Below are positions 1 to 7,733 of a stretch of 64,000 nucleotides of DNA, piece by piece. Numbering within the stretch: position 1 is the stretch's first letter; each line of letters starts with the position of its first letter. The position numbers were made by a program, and so were the translations under genes. This DNA is from Lentisphaerota bacterium (GTDB lineage: Bacteria; Verrucomicrobiota; Lentisphaeria; Oligosphaerales; JABHEG01), in assembly GCA_018676675.1 (NCBI GenBank), contig JABHEG010000255.1, positions 1-64,000 on the forward strand, read 5' to 3'. Below the pieces are notes generated by a model that had not been told where the DNA came from, searched no databases, and saw only the letters and a program-made list of their open reading frames with translations.

Positions 1-369
1 AGAACAGGATGTAAGGTGGTTTCCACAATTGTAAGCCCTTTGCCGAGGTTGCTTACAATTGCACCGGTTGCCCGCCCGGTGCGGCCATCGGTCGGGAAAA
101 AAACGGGCGTCTCATTTTACAGGAACACTGAGCTCTGGTGATCGTGCCGGGACGTTCTCCGAGCTCGGTAAGGATATGGTACACTCACGGAAAAAGAAAA
201 TCGGGAGACTGACCCCCAGAGCTCATTCGCTTGAGGCTAACGCCGCGCAAGCTGAACGTACGCGGCCGGGCTATTAAACGAGTGGGCTCTGGACCACTGA
301 CTGCGGAACTTGAGGCGCAATGGGGTCGGGCTCTCCCTCGGCCCCCGCCCGGGGAAAGACGGGATCAGG
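1..369. other. Intergenic stretch at window edge
   Basis: No convincing coding frame is seen. The only clear structure is a perfect 11-bp inverted repeat at 26-36 and 51-61 with a 14-nt loop, each arm containing the palindrome CAATTG. It could be an operator or a transcript hairpin; no T-run follows it on either strand. Confidence 0.5.
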
Positions 370-1155
370 TCAGCAGTCTGCGGCGTAGCGGCGAGATACC
401 TCAAGCACGGCATCATGAACGACCGCGTTGCTGGCCAGCACATGCGGCGCCCCCATCAGCTCACGCTCCCCCGCCAAATCGCTGACCTTCCCTCCTGCTT
501 CACTCACGATCAGCGCCCCGGCAGCAATGTCCCACGGCGAGAGATTGTACTCCCAGAAGAAGTCGTAGTGCCCGTCCGCCACGTAACACAGATCGATGGC
601 TGCAGATCCACAGCGACGAATCCCCCGAATCTGTGGCATCAAGTCGCAAAAGAGAGGCAGGTTGTTCTGCTCGTTCCGTGCTCGGACGCAGGCAAAACCC
701 GTGGCAGCTAAACAGTTGACCAGTTCAGCGGTGGTGGACACACGGATCCTCTCGCCATCGCGGAACGCCCCCTGCCCCTTCACAGCCCAGTAGGCCTGGT
801 CAAAGTAAGGAAGGTAGACGAGACCGGCAGTTGTCTCCCTCCCTTCTCGCAGCGCGATCGAGATGCTGTAGAACGGGTGAGCGTGGACGAAACTGGTGGT
901 CCCATCGAGGGGGTCGACAACAAACACGCGCTCAAAGCGATCGAGCTCCCCGTAGTCTCCTTCTTCCCCATAAAAGGAGACATCCGGAAAGGCCTCGCCC
1001 AACCTCTCTCTGAGGAACAGTTCGAGCTCGCGATCCACCGCGGTCACCAAGTCGACTTCGCCCTTGAGCTGCACATCTCGTGCCTCCAAACGGCCAAAGT
1101 GTCGGCGAGAGATCTCTCCCGCTTGCTTCGCGATCCTGAGGAGACGATCCATCAT
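370..1155 (-). CDS. suhB: Inositol monophosphatase family phosphatase
   Basis: 261 aa, usual length for the IMPase/SuhB family of Mg-dependent sugar-phosphate or inositol-phosphate phosphatases, cytoplasmic. Seen: the metal-binding GEEGD stretch, the family signature VVDPLDGTTSF with D81 and D84, and the second signature SPWDIAAGALIVSEAGG with D209. The frame is open back to 1290, but the upstream 45 codons are unlike the family, so I chose the ATG at 1155 (ATG at 1152 is equally possible; there is no strong ribosome site). It stands alone, divergent from the tRNA gene. In this fold substrate choice (inositol-1-P, fructose-1,6-bisP, histidinol-P, PAP) cannot be read from sequence, so SuhB is the family name rather than a proven function. 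Confidence 0.88.
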   Translation of the reverse strand: MMDRLLRIAKQAGEISRRHFGRLEARDVQLKGEVDLVTAVDRELELFLRERLGEAFPDVSFYGEEGDYGELDRFERVFVVDPLDGTTSFVHAHPFYSISIALREGRETTAGLVYLPYFDQAYWAVKGQGAFRDGERIRVSTTAELVNCLAATGFACVRARNEQNNLPLFCDLMPQIRGIRRCGSAAIDLCYVADGHYDFFWEYNLSPWDIAAGALIVSEAGGKVSDLAGERELMGAPHVLASNAVVHDAVLEVSRRYAADC

Positions 1156-1469
1156 GGCAGCAGACAAGTCCGGTTGTGGGTGGCGTACAACGTATGGCCC
1201 CCTCGGAGTGCCTTCGGGGACAAGCGGGTCGGTTACGCTAACTCGCAGCCATCGGAAGTCAATCGTGCGCTCCGCCGCCACTGCTCCCACACCCCGATAG
1301 TCCCGGGTATCGAGTCACCAACCCGGACGACAGTCCAGGCCGGATCCAAATCGCCCCCCCCTCAAAAGCCCCCGCCAGGCGACGTCGGGACGGCGCTTGA
1401 ACGCTCACTTTCTTTGCCGGTAACTACTTGAATCCAGGCCTTCGAACGGTACCTTATTGAGGTCTGTGT
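1156..1469. other. Intergenic region between suhB and tRNA-Leu
   Basis: No supported gene. It must hold the promoter of the tRNA; the best I see is TTGAAT near 1430 with a poor TACCTT-like -10, which is not convincing. Confidence 0.35.
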
Positions 1470-1556
1470 GCCAGAGTGGTGGAATTGGCAGACGCGCTGC
1501 GTTCAGGGCGCAGTGTCCGCAAGGACGTGGGGGTTCGAGTCCCCCCTCTGGCACCA
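1470..1556 (+). tRNA. tRNA-Leu (anticodon CAG)
   Basis: 87 nt including an encoded CCA. Acceptor arm GCCAGAG (1470-1476) pairs with CTCTGGC (1546-1552), discriminator A1553, CCA 1554-1556. The D-arm contains GGAATTGGCAGAC as in class II leucine tRNAs. The anticodon stem CTGCG/CGCAG encloses loop TTCAGGG, giving anticodon CAG for codon CUG. A long variable arm (GTGTCCGCAAGGACG) and the T-arm GGGGGTTCGAGTCCCCC follow. All arms pair, so it should be functional. Confidence 0.97.
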
Positions 1557-1966
1557 TCTTTCCTTTCTTCTCTCTCCCCTTGCGGAACCCCTCGCGAGCT
1601 GCTGTGTCAGAACTTGAACATTGCAGGGACCAACCAATACGGTCGCGTCCTCAAGCGTCACTGTAACCGACGATTCATCACGTAAGCAGCTCTGCTGCCG
1701 CACGGCTCTGGTGGTTTTTGCCCGCATAAGTTGCACTGTTCTGGCGCGATCGGTATATTATCTATTTATTTGCGAAGTCTGCGGTGTTGCCCGTCGAACG
1801 ATGGGGTTTAGAACACGGGCGAACAGATGCTTTCCCGCAACAGCGGCTCAGGTAGCCATCGGCATAGCATTCCGCCCGCTGGGGGCCAGTCGAGTTCAGG
1901 GGCGCCTACACATACAACCACACGATAGACGTACCCAAGAGACACCCAAAGGAGGGTCCATTACGC
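1557..1966. other. Leader and promoter region of the sigma factor gene
   Basis: 410 nt without a supported gene. It contains a plausible sigma-70 promoter (1731-1759) and an untranslated leader of about 200 nt before the sigma-factor start. A T-rich stretch just after the tRNA (1557-1575) may end the tRNA transcript. Confidence 0.5.
1731..1759 (+). promoter_or_regulatory. Candidate sigma-70 promoter of the sigma factor gene
   Basis: TTGCAC (1731-1736), 17-bp spacer, TATATT (1754-1759). The -10 matches five of six consensus bases, the -35 only three. The surrounding AT-rich patch stands out from the GC-rich background. Confidence 0.4.
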
Positions 1967-2800
1967 ATGCTCTCAGACAACGACACGATGAAGCTCTATA
2001 TGCAAAACATCGGTCAGTACTCCCTGGTCACTCCGGCTGAGGAGGTCGAGCTTGCTGCACTGATTTCGGCAGGGGACCCGGAAGCCCGGGCCAAGCTGAT
2101 CCGCAGTAACCTGCGTCTCGTGGTCAAAATTGCGCATGATTTCAAAGGTCTCGGTCTCCCCCTTCTGGACCTCATTTCGGAGGGAAATATTGGTCTGATG
2201 CGTGCTGTGGAGAAGTTCGATCCCTCCAAGGGGGCTAAGCTGAGCAGCTATGCGGCATGGTGGATCAAGCAGTCGATGCGCCGCGCGCTCGCGAACCAGG
2301 CACGGACAATCCGTATCCCCGTCCAATCCGCAAGCAAGATCAGCAAGATCCAGGCAGCCCGGACCAAGATGGCCGAGAAACTCGGCCGTGAACCGACCGA
2401 TAAGGAAATCGCTGAGGAAGTCAATCTGACCGAACGCACGGTCACCGGACTGCGCTTGGGCAAGACCACGACGATCTCACTCCACGACCCCATCCAGCAC
2501 GGCGAAGACGGCGAGTTCCGGGACATCATTCCGGACGAGAAAACGACCTCACCTGATGAAATAGTCGAGGATGAAGAGACGCTGCGGCACATGCTCAAAC
2601 TGACCGGTAAGCTGGACGAGCGGGAGCGAACAATCCTGATGCTCCGCTTCGGACTCAACGGCGAACGGCCGCGAACGCTCGAAGAAGTCAGCCAGACAAT
2701 CGGCAGAACGCGCGAGCGTGTACGCCAGATTCAGAATCAGGCGCTGGAGAAACTCCGGCTCATGATCGAGGAAGACGGCGCACACACGGCAGTAGCTTAG
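1967..2800 (+). CDS. RNA polymerase sigma-70 factor, primary-like (RpoD/SigA group)
   Basis: 277 aa. It begins directly with region 1.2 and has no long region 1.1, then shows region 2 (SEGNIGLMRAVEKFDPSKGAKLSSYAAWWIKQ, about residues 65-105), region 3 and a C-terminal region 4 helix-turn-helix (TLEEVSQTIGRTRERVRQIQNQALEKLR). These are the core-binding, -10 and -35 recognition parts of group 1/2 sigma factors. The start is fixed by AAAGGAGG at 1948-1955, 11 nt before ATG. The short length fits the compact RpoD/RpoS-like factors of PVC bacteria; whether it is the housekeeping factor or an alternative group 2 factor cannot be decided here. It converges on the response regulator with a 13-nt gap. 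Confidence 0.93.
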   Translation: MLSDNDTMKLYMQNIGQYSLVTPAEEVELAALISAGDPEARAKLIRSNLRLVVKIAHDFKGLGLPLLDLISEGNIGLMRAVEKFDPSKGAKLSSYAAWWIKQSMRRALANQARTIRIPVQSASKISKIQAARTKMAEKLGREPTDKEIAEEVNLTERTVTGLRLGKTTTISLHDPIQHGEDGEFRDIIPDEKTTSPDEIVEDEETLRHMLKLTGKLDERERTILMLRFGLNGERPRTLEEVSQTIGRTRERVRQIQNQALEKLRLMIEEDGAHTAVA

Positions 2801-2813
2801 GGCCGGCCTCAGG

Positions 2814-3446
2814 TCAGTGGACCAACTCATGCCGTAACGCATAAGCCATCAGCTCTGAGTTGTTGGCCATGCTCATCTTCTGAAGAACGCGGCTGCGATA
2901 CGTGCTGATGGTCTTGACGCTAAGGCACAGTTCGTCGGCAATCTGGCCGACAGTCTGTCCGGAAGAGATCTTGCGCAACACCTCGTACTCGCGGTCCGAC
3001 AGGCCCTCGTGCGGCAGTGCCGGAGCCTTCCCCCCCAGACTCCCTGAGAGTTTTTCCGCCAGTGAACTGCTGATGTACTGCCCCCCGTCGAGCACTTCCC
3101 TGATCGCCCGCACAAGCTCATCGGGAGCTGTCTCCTTGGTCATGTATCCAGCTGCCCCGATCTTCAGCACACGTAGAGCGTACTGATCTTCCGGATGCAT
3201 GCTGAGCACAAGAACGGGCAAGTCGGGCCACTTCTGTTTGGCCTGCCTCAGGACATCCAGACCGCTTTGGCCCGGAAGCGTTATATCGAGGATCAGGACA
3301 TCCCATCCCCCTTCGGCAAGGAGGGATAGTGCCTCTGCGGCGTCACAGGCCTCCCCACAGGCTACCCCGGCGATCTCTTCCTCAAGAATCTGCCGAAGTC
3401 CTCGGCGCACAACAGCATGGTCATCGACCAACAGAATCTTCAACAT
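2814..3446 (-). CDS. Response regulator, NarL/FixJ family
   Basis: 210 aa: receiver domain (residues 1-120) plus LuxR-type helix-turn-helix (about 143-205). Seen: acidic pair in LLVDDHAVVRRG, phospho-acceptor D54 in LILDITLPG, conserved Lys in GYMTKE, and the HTH core LSDREYEVLRKISSGQTVGQIADELCLSVKTISTYRSRVLQKM. Such proteins bind DNA as dimers after phosphorylation by a histidine kinase. No kinase gene is adjacent, so it is an orphan in this window. The start is the ATG at 3446, preceded by GGGAGG; the frame is open 19 codons further upstream but those residues are not family-like. Confidence 0.93.
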   Translation of the reverse strand: MLKILLVDDHAVVRRGLRQILEEEIAGVACGEACDAAEALSLLAEGGWDVLILDITLPGQSGLDVLRQAKQKWPDLPVLVLSMHPEDQYALRVLKIGAAGYMTKETAPDELVRAIREVLDGGQYISSSLAEKLSGSLGGKAPALPHEGLSDREYEVLRKISSGQTVGQIADELCLSVKTISTYRSRVLQKMSMANNSELMAYALRHELVH

Positions 3447-3574
3447 CGCTATCCTCCCACGGTCAATTCCCCAACCGACATCACGTATCCGGCCCCCGAA
3501 CATCCTCAGCCAAGACCTTGTCTTCCGGGCTGAAGACGGTGGGAACCGCCCCTCGTGTCATCGTCATTTCATAT

Positions 3575-4462
3575 TCAGTTCTTCTTCACGAATCCCGGAG
3601 CTCGGTACGGATGAAAGCCGATACCAGGCTCAAAAGGCTCGAAACGGTGTCCTTCCTCGATCTCCGCCAGGCGCGTCCTCACGTGCGGCGAGTATTCAGA
3701 GTCCGGGTAGCGCTTGAGGATGTCCGTGTAGTAACGAAGGGCATCCTGTGAGCGCCGTTTCTGGTAGAGTTTCTCCGCAGCGAAAAAGCCGGCAGCCGGA
3801 GCGAAAGGAGAATGCCTGTGCCCGCTGTAGAACTGCCGCATCATCTCCGGCTCGGGCCGAGCCAACTTCTCCTCATAGACAGCCTTCATGACTCGGTAAC
3901 GGTCACGATATTCCTCTATCTGAGTGGCCCGTTTGGCCGTCAGCGCCTCGAGCTTCTTCCGCAGGTCTCCCACGCCCTCGCCCATCAGCCCAACATCCTC
4001 CTTGAGAGCATCGACCCCTTCCTGAAGCTTGTCACGGTTTCGCTTCAGCGAGTCTGCCTCAGGCTGGAGTTCTTTGACCATCAGTTCCAGAGCCTGGTTT
4101 CCGGTGATCAGACCGGACTGGTCCGTAATGTTCTTGTTAATGACCTTCCCAAGCTCAGTGCGTCGGCGGGAGACCTCGGCCTGCCGCGTATTGACCGATT
4201 CCTGCAGCTTCGCCATCTCAACCGGGACGGTCGCGCGCAGTCTCCGAGTCTCAGTGTCACACCGCTTTGCTACAACCCCTGCCGCAATCGCGAAGCCAAT
4301 GGCGAAGACTACCCCAACCGACCCGATCACAACTCCGGCGTTGCTCGCCGGTTTGGCCGGCCCCTTTTTCCTGGTCGCCGCCGTTCTCTTCTGCCCCGTC
4401 GTCTTCCTCTGCGCTGTCGACGGTGCTGAGGTGCTTTTCCTGACGTTTTTCAGTTTCACCAT
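3575..4462 (-). CDS. Membrane-anchored coiled-coil protein with basic N-terminus and C-terminal TPR-like repeat
   Basis: 295 aa, no family recognised. Residues 1-40 are strongly basic, Lys/Arg/Ala/Pro-rich like a histone H1 tail. One transmembrane helix follows at about 42-64, then a long heptad-like region (about 70-190), and a C-terminal segment (about 225-275) resembling one TPR unit of the YfiO/CpoB kind (AAEKLYQKRRSQDALRYYTDILKRYPDSEYSPHVRTRLAEIE). Expected topology: basic tail in the cytoplasm, the rest in the periplasm. It is the last gene of a minus-strand trio, 7 nt after its neighbour, so probably co-transcribed. The start ATG at 4462 is preceded by AGAGGG. Role unknown; an envelope scaffold is an inference from layout. 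Confidence 0.7.
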   Translation of the reverse strand: MVKLKNVRKSTSAPSTAQRKTTGQKRTAATRKKGPAKPASNAGVVIGSVGVVFAIGFAIAAGVVAKRCDTETRRLRATVPVEMAKLQESVNTRQAEVSRRRTELGKVINKNITDQSGLITGNQALELMVKELQPEADSLKRNRDKLQEGVDALKEDVGLMGEGVGDLRKKLEALTAKRATQIEEYRDRYRVMKAVYEEKLARPEPEMMRQFYSGHRHSPFAPAAGFFAAEKLYQKRRSQDALRYYTDILKRYPDSEYSPHVRTRLAEIEEGHRFEPFEPGIGFHPYRAPGFVKKN

Positions 4463-4469
4463 TGTCCCT

Positions 4470-4919
4470 CTACGCCCCCACCTTCTCACTGACCGACGCA
4501 ATCGCCTTGACCAACGCCCTTACCTGTTTCTCCAGAATGGTTATCTTCTTCTGGAGTTCAGCGATCTCGGCCTGGCTATCCTGACGGCTCTCCTTGGTGT
4601 CATCCTTGGCAGCCGTCAGTGACTCAATGGTAGCGTTCAACTGCGCGATGGAGCTCTCAAGACTGGTCTTTTTGGCTGACAGCTCGCCATTCGTCTTCTT
4701 GAGGCCCGCCGTCTTAGCCACCTCTTCCTTCTTGCGTGTCTCAAGCGGCAGAAGGCTCTCCTCCGCAGCGCTCAAGATCTGGTCTACGTCCTTGGTTTTG
4801 GTCTCTATCTGGGAAGCGACGTCGGCTTTGGTCTCGGCCACCTCAGCAGTCTTCGTCTGGTAGATACCTATCAGAACGACCAGCATCAACCCAGCCAGGA
4901 TCCAGCCTATCCATCTCAT
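4470..4919 (-). CDS. Small membrane-anchored coiled-coil protein
   Basis: 149 aa, no family recognised. One N-terminal helix (residues 4-21, WIGWILAGLMLVVLIGIY) could be an uncleaved anchor; almost everything after it is a charged helical heptad pattern rich in Lys, Glu, Ala and Leu, predicted to be a long coiled coil facing the periplasm. It lies between the TPR protein (73 nt upstream) and the long coiled-coil protein (7 nt downstream) on the same strand, which suggests the three form one unit. Confidence 0.68.
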   Translation of the reverse strand: MRWIGWILAGLMLVVLIGIYQTKTAEVAETKADVASQIETKTKDVDQILSAAEESLLPLETRKKEEVAKTAGLKKTNGELSAKKTSLESSIAQLNATIESLTAAKDDTKESRQDSQAEIAELQKKITILEKQVRALVKAIASVSEKVGA

Positions 4920-4992
4920 GGTTCTGTCTCGCGTCTTTGCAGTGACTCAGCGCCGCCCAAACTTAGGCGGGGACAGGGACGGAGCCCTCGTG

Positions 4993-5673
4993 TCATTCCG
5001 CCGGTTCCCCCTGGCGCAGCTTGAGCAGGTCAATCTTCCGCTTGGGGTTCTCATGCTCGTCCTCCCAGAGGTCGAACACCTTAATCAGCTCGTATGCCCG
5101 GATCGCATCCGGGATCTTCTCGGAATCAGCCAACGCCTCAGCCCAACGGTTGATACGTTCTCCAACATCGACGTATTTGGGTTTGGCCCCATCTCTGGGA
5201 ATGGCCTCCAACTGGTCGAGAATCGCCGACACGCCTTCCGACCGGAACGTGAACGCTCTAAGGAAGCGGATAGAAGCGGCCGGGGGCAGTCCCGGCGTAC
5301 GGACGGCATCCGCTGCCAGAGACTCGCACAGGACCAGGCAGGAATCGTAGTCCTTACGGGCCCGCTCCCACGCTTTGTAGTGATAGAAGAGCTGGGCCCG
5401 ATAGAAAGTCGCAGCGGCCCGATGGCCGGGTTCCGTCTCCCCAAGGGATTTCAGGAAGACCTCAATCCGCTTACGAAACCGACGGTGTTCCTTACGAAGG
5501 CTGCGCCCCCTGCCAGGCGGAAGTGCCAGAGCCACAAAATACTCTCGCCGAAGCCGGGAGTACTGCGTCTTCTGTTCCTCGTTGAGTCGAGCCCCGGCCT
5601 CTCCGGAAACACAGAGAACCAAGCAGGCCAGATACAGCCCGAAGCTCCCCGGAAATCGTTGTATTGACGTCAT
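4993..5673 (-). CDS. Secreted TPR-like helical repeat protein
   Basis: 226 aa. Residues 1-27 form a signal peptide (FGLYLACLVLCVSGEAGA). The rest is helical with paired-helix spacing typical of degenerate TPRs, including AATFYRAQLFYHYKAWERARKDYDSCL and a later WAEALADSEKIPDAIRAYELIKVF. I chose the ATG at 5673 because it is preceded by GCGAGGG and opens a clean signal sequence; the frame is open far upstream but that part is unlike protein. First gene of the minus-strand trio, so it is likely the periplasmic partner of the two anchored coiled-coil proteins. Function unknown. Confidence 0.68.
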   Translation of the reverse strand: MTSIQRFPGSFGLYLACLVLCVSGEAGARLNEEQKTQYSRLRREYFVALALPPGRGRSLRKEHRRFRKRIEVFLKSLGETEPGHRAAATFYRAQLFYHYKAWERARKDYDSCLVLCESLAADAVRTPGLPPAASIRFLRAFTFRSEGVSAILDQLEAIPRDGAKPKYVDVGERINRWAEALADSEKIPDAIRAYELIKVFDLWEDEHENPKRKIDLLKLRQGEPAE

Positions 5674-6047
5674 GTCTCTGACCCTCGCGAACGTTTGCCG
5701 CACTATACCGAAGCCGGACCCCCAAAGCAAGATTGCCCCTCCATTTTGCCTGAGGAAAAGACCACCACAAACGCCTCCAGCATGCAGAGCAACGCGGGCA
5801 ATCGAGGTCGACGCCCCCAGCCGAAGCCGCTGTCCCGTGGTGAGTGCGTGCATCTGGAACGCGAGCGAGTGTGGATTAGGGGGCAGCCCCGACGGTGCAG
5901 GGGACAGAGTGGATCCTCCCGTCACACGCGGGTTGCCCTTGCGTAAGTAGCATACCTGCATCATGTTTTGAGCTTTCCTAACGAACGATGGGAGCCCGAC
6001 GATGATGGGTCCTCCGTGCAACCGATAGAGCCGGTTAAGGTGTCAAA
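5674..6047. other. Divergent intergenic region, envelope trio / sugar importer
   Basis: 374 nt between divergent genes with no supported coding frame. Promoters for both directions should lie here but I see no strong consensus pair. A ribosome site AAGGTG precedes the importer start at 6048. Confidence 0.4.
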
Positions 6048-7733
6048 ATGAAGTACCTTTTCCTCGCGTGTCTGGGGATACTGATCGCCGCTTCGCTGTT
6101 TACCCATTCGATCAACCCGGAAACGCAATCTGAACTCCCCGTACTCTACTGGGTCACCGACCCCAATCCCGCCCGCGTCCTCCAAGTGTCGACCTTCCAG
6201 GAATGGCTCAGACAGAATGGGTACCCCGAGTTCGAACTGCGGGTTGACACGGCAAACTCCGACGCCTCGAAAATGCTCATCCAGGGGGTATCAGGGGTCG
6301 GCAGTGATGTGATAGGGCACTGTGGCGGGCAGCGGATGCGCTATTTCCAGAAAGTGGGCCTTCTGACCGATGTCACCGCGTGGGCCAAAGAGCTCAACTT
6401 CGGCCCGGAGCACACGTTCCCGGCCATGGAACCGGAACTGACCGTGAACGGCCGTCAGTATGCGTTCCCCTGCAACGTCTATGCGCACATGCTGTGGGTC
6501 AACAAAGGAACGTTCCACCAAAACGGCGTTCCTCTGCCCCCGAAACGCTGGACGTTTGAGGAGTTCGAACGCCAGGGAAAGCAGTTCGTTGAGGCCGCGA
6601 ACCGAGGCAAGGCCCGCCAGACTGCATTCTTCGTAAACGGCCCTAACTCAACAATTTGGCGCCGCAGCCTGGGGATGGACATCTATAACGAGACGATGAC
6701 TCGCTGCATCCTCGATGATCCCAGGAACGTGGAACTGCTCAAGCGAATCCACCGTTGGACCTATGACGACCACATCATCCCGAGCGCCGCTGACCGTGAG
6801 GCATTCGCGACCGAAAGCGGGTACGGAGGGTCGAGCTTCCAGCTCTTCAACAGCGGGAACTACGCGATGGTCTGGTGCGGCCGCTACGCACTCATTCAGT
6901 TCCGCGAATTCGGCACCTTGGATCTCGCTGTGGCGGAACCCCCACACGGAGGCTTCCCGGTCACGTCCACCGGGACGCGAGCCGCAGCCGTCTACATCGG
7001 CGGGAAACACCGGGATCTGGCCAAGTACTTCCTCTCCTACCTCGCCAGTGAAGCCTACAACATGAACATTGTGAGAGACGCTGACGCCCTTCCCCCAAAC
7101 CCCAAGTACACCAAGACAGAAGCGTACCGACGACCGCTCCCCCTTCTCCCTGACTTGACCACGTTTTTCCCCTACCCCGATTCCGAGCTGGACGCTGTGG
7201 CAGCGTTTGAAAAGACATTCTATGCGGTCACCGACACCATCGACCGGGAGAACCCCATTGACCCGCAGGACCTGCCCATCCCGCCAAAACCGAGCGCGAT
7301 GCCGGCCGAGGCGTACCAGAAGGCTTTGGCGGCTTTCCACACACTGTATCGGGAACACATGGCCACCTGCCGGAGAGAGTGGGGATGCCACGAAGCTTTC
7401 TCAGAAGCTGCCGAGACGATTGCCATCCCTGTCAGCAGCAGCCCCTTCATTCTCGAAAGCGTCGCAACGCGGCTCATCGGCCAATTGGAGGAGGGGTTCA
7501 TGGCGGATCGCGAAACGGCGGAAGAGACAGCTCGGCTGATGGGAGAGACGGTTAATCAGGAAATCCAGCGGGCCCTGAATGAGAACCCGAAGCTCAGACC
7601 GCAGTTCGACGAGCTCAGCAAACGCCAGGAAGAGATCGACCAGCGCCGCAGCGCTGGCCGTCCTGTGCCTCGGGACTGGATCACGAATCCCTTCTACCGA
7701 CGGTACTACGTCGCACAGGGATGGACAGAATAG
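6048..7733 (+). CDS. ABC importer sugar-binding protein, long form
   Basis: 561 aa, longer than the usual 400-450 aa of MalE/UgpB-type solute-binding proteins. The N-terminal hydrophobic segment (residues 3-20) is a signal or anchor without a usable lipobox. The middle has the family pattern: NVYAHMLWVNKGTFHQNGVPLPPKRWTFEEFE (ligand-cleft lobe) and GNYAMVWCGRYALIQFREFGTLDLAVAEPPHGGFPVTSTGTRAAAVYIGGKHRDLAKYF. From about residue 380 an extra helical domain, rich in Glu/Arg, follows and is not typical of the family. It is the first gene of a three-gene operon and overlaps the next permease frame by 13 nt. Ligand unknown; the permeases are of the oligosaccharide (MalF/MalG) class. Confidence 0.85.
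   Translation: MKYLFLACLGILIAASLFTHSINPETQSELPVLYWVTDPNPARVLQVSTFQEWLRQNGYPEFELRVDTANSDASKMLIQGVSGVGSDVIGHCGGQRMRYFQKVGLLTDVTAWAKELNFGPEHTFPAMEPELTVNGRQYAFPCNVYAHMLWVNKGTFHQNGVPLPPKRWTFEEFERQGKQFVEAANRGKARQTAFFVNGPNSTIWRRSLGMDIYNETMTRCILDDPRNVELLKRIHRWTYDDHIIPSAADREAFATESGYGGSSFQLFNSGNYAMVWCGRYALIQFREFGTLDLAVAEPPHGGFPVTSTGTRAAAVYIGGKHRDLAKYFLSYLASEAYNMNIVRDADALPPNPKYTKTEAYRRPLPLLPDLTTFFPYPDSELDAVAAFEKTFYAVTDTIDRENPIDPQDLPIPPKPSAMPAEAYQKALAAFHTLYREHMATCRREWGCHEAFSEAAETIAIPVSSSPFILESVATRLIGQLEEGFMADRETAEETARLMGETVNQEIQRALNENPKLRPQFDELSKRQEEIDQRRSAGRPVPRDWITNPFYRRYYVAQGWTE

Noticed and set aside
1..369. Partial gene running in from the left edge
   Set aside because: All frames are short, mutually overlapping and without any recognisable motif.
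6048..6090. Lipoprotein signal in the sugar-binding protein
   Set aside because: The Cys at position 8 is too close to the N-terminus and the preceding residues do not make a lipobox.
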